A program made the position numbers and the translations under genes. This document shows positions 5,147-8,206 of a stretch of 8,206 bases of DNA, in pieces (within the stretch, counting starts at the first letter, position 1; each line of letters begins with the position of its first letter). The notes under the pieces are model-generated. The model did not search any database. It had not been told where the DNA came from and worked only from the letters and a program-made list of their open reading frames with translations. This DNA is from Pseudomonadota bacterium (GTDB taxonomy: Bacteria; Pseudomonadota; Gammaproteobacteria; Burkholderiales; SCOH01). The DNA lies in the NCBI GenBank assembly GCA_030917985.1, contig JAUPTR010000331.1:1-8206 (forward strand), given 5' to 3'.

Positions 5147-7897
5147 GTGCTTGCGTGCGCGCTGCTCGGCACTCCCGCGGTGGTTTTGGGGGCCGGCATG
5201 GGCAAGATGAACGTATTGTCCGGATTGGGACAGCCACTGCTTGCAGAAATTGATCTGGTCTCGGTTCAGGAAGATGAGCTGAACGGTATGGTCGCGCGTC
5301 TGGCGTCGCCAGAAATGTTTCGCGAAGCGCAACTGCAATATCCCTCACATTTGTCGGGCCTGAAATTCTCGATTGAAAAACGCCCGAACGGCACTCGTTA
5401 CGTCAAGGTGGTATCAAATAATCCGGTCAGCGAGCCGTTTATCGACGTTTTGATCGAACTCAACTGGCAAACCGGTCGTCTGGTGCGTGAATTTACTGCA
5501 CTGCTTGATCCGCTGGGCGATCAGTCTCCGAAAATCGATCAATCGCGTGTGCCGCAAACGCAGGTGGTTACCAGTGACAGCCTCGCCAAACCGCAAGCAG
5601 GCAGTGCCGGCAGCGGTTCGAGCGCCAAGCCCGGACGCAGCTTTGCCCGTAAGGGTCCGCGTGTTGATGAACCCGGCATGCCTGAGGCGTTCAAGTCTGC
5701 CAAGGCAGCCGAAGCGGCAAAACCGGCAGCGGTAGAAGAAGAGAAGCCTGCTCCGTCCAAGGCCGCACCTGCCCCGGTTGTCCCGACACCCAAGGCCAAA
5801 CCGGTCAAGGAGGTTAAGGAGGCGCCGAAAGAGGTCGCAAAAGAGACGAATCCTGCCGAAGATGCCGATGGTTACAAGGTCAAGTCCGGTGAAACGCTGG
5901 CGCAGATCGCCCAGAAAACCCGCCATGAGGGTGTGAGTCTGGAACAGATGCTGGTTGGCCTGTATCAGAACAATCAGGACGCCTTCCAGAATGGCAACAT
6001 GAATCGTCTGCGTGCAGGCAAGATTCTCACTGTACCGCCCAAGGACAAGGTTGATGCGCTGAGCCAGGCGGAAGCCGTCAAAGAAATCAAGACCCATTCT
6101 ACCGACTGGAACAGCTATCGCCAGAAGCTGGCGGAAACGGTTGAAAAAGCACCTTCGGACGCCGGTTCGGCTGCCAAATCCAGCGCGAGCGGCAAACTCG
6201 CAGCCAAAGTGGAAGACAAAGCCGCCCCGGCCGCCGGCAGCAGTAAAGAGGTGCTGAAACTGTCGCGTGGCGACGAAAAAGGCAAGGCCAGCGCTGGTTC
6301 GTCTGCGCAGGCGGACAAGAACGCCGCCGCCGAAGATCAGATCGCCCGAGAGAAAGCGCTGAAAGATGCTAACGAGCGGGTGGGCAATCTGCAGAAAAAC
6401 ATCCAGGAGATGCAAAAACTGCTGGAAATGAAGAACAAGGGTGGTGCTGATCTGCAGGCGCAATCGGCAAAACCGGCGGAAAAGCCGGCAGAAGCCGACA
6501 AGGCTGCCGCGGCACCTGCTACCGCACCGGCACCAGAAGCGGCCAAGCCTGCAGACACTACATCTGCGCCGGTTGAGCCCGTTGCTGAAAAGCCACTGCC
6601 ACCAATTGAGCCGCCGAAACCTGCCGCACCTGCCGCCAAACCGGTTGCACCGCCGCCGACGCCTGTGGCCGAGCCGGGTATGCTAGACAGCGTGCTGCAA
6701 AACCCGTTGCTGTTGGGAGGGGGGCTGGCTGGCCTCGGTCTGCTGGGTGGAATCGGCTACCTTCTGGCAAAACGCCGCAAGCGTCCTTCGTTTGAAGACA
6801 GCATCATTACCGGCGGTGATCTGAAGGCCAACACCGTGCTGGGTAACACTGGCGGCGCCATCATCAACACCAATGCCACTGAAAGTTCTTTCCTCACCGA
6901 TTTCAGCCGCGCCGGTCTGGGCACCATCGATACCGACGAAGTGGATCCGATTGCTGAAGCCGAGGTGTATATGGCTTACGGCCGGGATGCCCAGGCGGAA
7001 GAGATTCTCAAGGATGCGCTGGCCAAGGATCCTTCACGTCAGGAGATCCGTGCCAAGCTGCTGGAGATTTACGCGGGCCGCAAGAATTCCGCCAGCTTCG
7101 AAGAAGTGGCGTCGGAGCTCTACAGCGCAACCGACGGCAAGGGTCCATTGTGGGCAAGTGCCGCGCAGATGGGTCGTGAACTTGATCCCTCCAACCCATT
7201 GTACAAGCAGGGTGGCGGTGAAATTATAGCCCAGGACGAATTCAGCAAGACTCAGGTACTGGATCGCAGCCCTGCCGCCGGTGCCGTCGCTGCGGTGGGT
7301 GTGTTGTCCGAACCAGATCTGGGTCTGGAAGTGCCTGAGCCACAAGCCAACGATCTGGACTTTGATCTGGATACGCCGGTCGAGGTGGCTGCAGTGGCTG
7401 CGCCGGAGCCTGCTGTTGCAGATAGCAATGTGCTGGATTTCGATATTGGCGATTTCTCGGTACCGGAAGTCAGGCCAGTGGTTGAAGAAGCAGCCGTTGT
7501 TGCGCCTGCAGCTGATTATTCGGTAGAAGATTTGCCGGAAATGACTGACGAAGTGATTGAGCCGGCAGCCGCAACTGGCGACAAGCAGATGCTGGATTTC
7601 GACTTCCAGCTGGACACCCCGGTTGCCGAAGCAGGGGCTGCCACGCCGCTGGTGCTGGACGATGTCGATCTGAGCCTGGAGCTGCCGCCTCTCGAAGAAA
7701 CGCCGGAGCCGACTCCGCAGGCGGTGGTGGATCTGGGGCTGGATGATTCGGACCCGATGTCGACCAAGATTGATCTGGCTCGCGCTTATCTCGATATGGG
7801 CGACAAGGAAGGTGCGCGGGAAATTCTGCTGGAAGTGATGCAGGATGGCTCTGCCGAACATCAGGCCATTGCCAAGCCCTTGCTCGATCAAATTTGA
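5147..7897 (+). CDS. fimV: FimV family protein (LysM and TPR inner-membrane hub); 5' end anomalous
   Basis: A 916-residue FimV homologue, counted from GTG 5147. FimV binds peptidoglycan, spans the inner membrane, and in Pseudomonas organises type IV pilus assembly, polar localisation and cAMP signalling. Order: a hydrophobic signal segment ending near LGAG; the conserved N-terminal domain (about 17-122: GKMNVLSGLGQPLLAEIDL, EKRPNG, PFIDVLIELNW, GRLVREFTALLDP); a Lys/Ala/Pro-rich linker; a LysM domain (about 242-298, DGYKVKSGETLAQIAQKT to ILTVPP); a coiled coil (about 396-432); a Pro/Ala-rich stretch; one membrane helix (about 519-540) followed by KRRKR; a TPR-like region (about 597-645); an acidic region with LDFD repeats (736-845); and the C-terminal FimV domain (about 868-916, with KIDLARAYLDMGDKEGAREIL). 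From GTG 5147 the signal peptide lacks its basic start, because an in-frame TAA lies six codons upstream. No other gene of its size is seen here. Confidence 0.92.
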   Translation: MLACALLGTPAVVLGAGMGKMNVLSGLGQPLLAEIDLVSVQEDELNGMVARLASPEMFREAQLQYPSHLSGLKFSIEKRPNGTRYVKVVSNNPVSEPFIDVLIELNWQTGRLVREFTALLDPLGDQSPKIDQSRVPQTQVVTSDSLAKPQAGSAGSGSSAKPGRSFARKGPRVDEPGMPEAFKSAKAAEAAKPAAVEEEKPAPSKAAPAPVVPTPKAKPVKEVKEAPKEVAKETNPAEDADGYKVKSGETLAQIAQKTRHEGVSLEQMLVGLYQNNQDAFQNGNMNRLRAGKILTVPPKDKVDALSQAEAVKEIKTHSTDWNSYRQKLAETVEKAPSDAGSAAKSSASGKLAAKVEDKAAPAAGSSKEVLKLSRGDEKGKASAGSSAQADKNAAAEDQIAREKALKDANERVGNLQKNIQEMQKLLEMKNKGGADLQAQSAKPAEKPAEADKAAAAPATAPAPEAAKPADTTSAPVEPVAEKPLPPIEPPKPAAPAAKPVAPPPTPVAEPGMLDSVLQNPLLLGGGLAGLGLLGGIGYLLAKRRKRPSFEDSIITGGDLKANTVLGNTGGAIINTNATESSFLTDFSRAGLGTIDTDEVDPIAEAEVYMAYGRDAQAEEILKDALAKDPSRQEIRAKLLEIYAGRKNSASFEEVASELYSATDGKGPLWASAAQMGRELDPSNPLYKQGGGEIIAQDEFSKTQVLDRSPAAGAVAAVGVLSEPDLGLEVPEPQANDLDFDLDTPVEVAAVAAPEPAVADSNVLDFDIGDFSVPEVRPVVEEAAVVAPAADYSVEDLPEMTDEVIEPAAATGDKQMLDFDFQLDTPVAEAGAATPLVLDDVDLSLELPPLEETPEPTPQAVVDLGLDDSDPMSTKIDLARAYLDMGDKEGAREILLEVMQDGSAEHQAIAKPLLDQI
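7352..7744 (+). repeat. Acidic LDFD-type repeats within fimV
   Basis: Degenerate repeats in the cytoplasmic part of FimV. DLDFDLDTPV (residues 736-745) and MLDFDFQLDTPV (815-826) are closest. VLDFDIGDF (762-770), VLDDVDLSLEL (836-846) and VVDLGLDDSDP (860-870) are weaker copies. They are separated by Ala/Pro/Val/Glu-rich spacers. Similar acidic motifs occur in other FimV/HubP proteins. Confidence 0.7.
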
Positions 7898-7918
7898 TTG
7901 TTTTCTTGAAGCATGAAC

Positions 7919-7957
7919 GGGCTGGGTGACATGATGTTGCCCAGCCTTTTGATTTTT
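7919..7957 (+). terminator. Rho-independent terminator of fimV
   Basis: GGCTGGG (7920-7926) pairs with CCCAGCC (7940-7946). The stem can be extended inwards by two G-T pairs and one A-T pair to leave a 7-base loop. It is followed by TTTTGATTTTT. It begins 22 bases after the fimV stop, so fimV is probably a single-gene unit or the end of one. Confidence 0.82.
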
Positions 7958-7974
7958 CCGGCGATAGATCACCC

Positions 7975-8206
7975 ATGATGCGTGTTCCAATATGGGGGCG
8001 GCATTTTCATCCTGCTGCGTTGATTGGGATGTGGATGTTGCTGGCGCTTGTCTTGCCCGGCGTTTCTCCATCGGGTTTGTCACTGCTGACATTTCTGTTG
8101 CTGCCGCCATTGCTGCTGGGCAAGCAGCGCAGCGGTTTGTGGCTGATGTTGCGCCGTAACCGGGTTTTATTGCTGTCGATTCTGCTGCTGCATGCGCTGA
8201 TGACGC
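7975..8206 (+). CDS. Hydrophobic membrane protein, N-terminal fragment, possibly CbiQ/EcfT-like
   Basis: An open frame of 77 codons starts ATGATG (7975 or 7978) and runs off the window. It is very rich in Leu. The first hydrophobic segment is about residues 15-32 (ALIGMWMLLALVLPGVSP) and the second about 36-50 (LSLLTFLLLPPLLLG). Then come the basic stretches GKQRSG and LRRNR, and a third hydrophobic start (VLLLSILLLHALMT). The layout (short N-terminus, paired helices, an R-R-x-R loop, then LLLSILLLHALMT) resembles the start of CbiQ/EcfT-type transporter membrane subunits, but that is a weak resemblance and the identity is not established. The ribosome-binding site is weak. The gene lies 77 bases after fimV, behind the terminator, and is therefore likely transcribed separately. 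Confidence 0.68.
   Translation, partial: MMRVPIWGRHFHPAALIGMWMLLALVLPGVSPSGLSLLTFLLLPPLLLGKQRSGLWLMLRRNRVLLLSILLLHALMT

Noticed and set aside
5414..6463. Long minus-strand open frame opposite fimV
   Set aside because: It is the antisense of the FimV linker and LysM region. The Leu/Arg/Phe-rich translation reflects complementing Lys/Glu/Ala codons.
7034..8110. Minus-strand open frame spanning the fimV 3' end and the terminator
   Set aside because: It crosses a clear terminator and two plus-strand genes, and has no family features.

Overview
The window looks like a chromosomal segment of a betaproteobacterium, most likely in or near the Neisseriales/Chromobacteriaceae. That placement is an inference from the GC-rich coding sequence, a betaproteobacterial-style FimV, and the overall feel of the proteins. 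No rRNA or other strong taxonomic marker is present.

Positions 1-2980 hold the 3' part of a tightly packed plus-strand operon. In order it has the C-terminal end of an MFS (GPH/MelB-like) transporter, a DUF3833 lipoprotein, a short-chain dehydrogenase/reductase, an NTF2/SnoaL-like small protein, and a MerR-family regulator with a cobalamin-binding C-terminal half. The first four genes overlap at their stop/start codons and the regulator follows after a short gap. Genes of these families occur together elsewhere with photolyase, FAD-dependent amine oxidase, DUF1365 and cyclopropane-fatty-acid-synthase-like genes, in light- or singlet-oxygen-responsive, membrane-lipid-related loci. The regulator keeps both signature motifs of CarH/LitR-type B12 photoreceptors (Wx9EH and ExHxxG), so the operon is plausibly light-controlled. 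Its other enzymes would lie upstream of the window.

Positions 2981-3215 separate two convergent genes. Most of this gap is a 163-bp imperfect palindrome with perfect 19-bp terminal inverted repeats, which looks like a MITE or other non-autonomous mobile element.

Positions 3216-4895 carry two divergent L,D-transpeptidase (YkuD) genes. One is short and on the minus strand. The other is longer, on the plus strand, and has an N-terminal LysM-like segment. Their 5' ends overlap, and the minus-strand gene has no ATG start available. Both products should act on peptidoglycan in the periplasm.

Positions 4896-7957 hold an AT-richer leader, a fimV gene for a large peptidoglycan-binding inner-membrane hub protein, and a clear rho-independent terminator. 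The best ribosome-binding site and ATG for fimV are followed by an in-frame TAA at codon 6, directly before the expected signal-peptide sequence. The gene is therefore either disrupted at its very start, carries a sequence error, or starts at an unusual downstream GTG.

From 7975 to the end is the start of an unidentified, very hydrophobic membrane protein that runs off the window.
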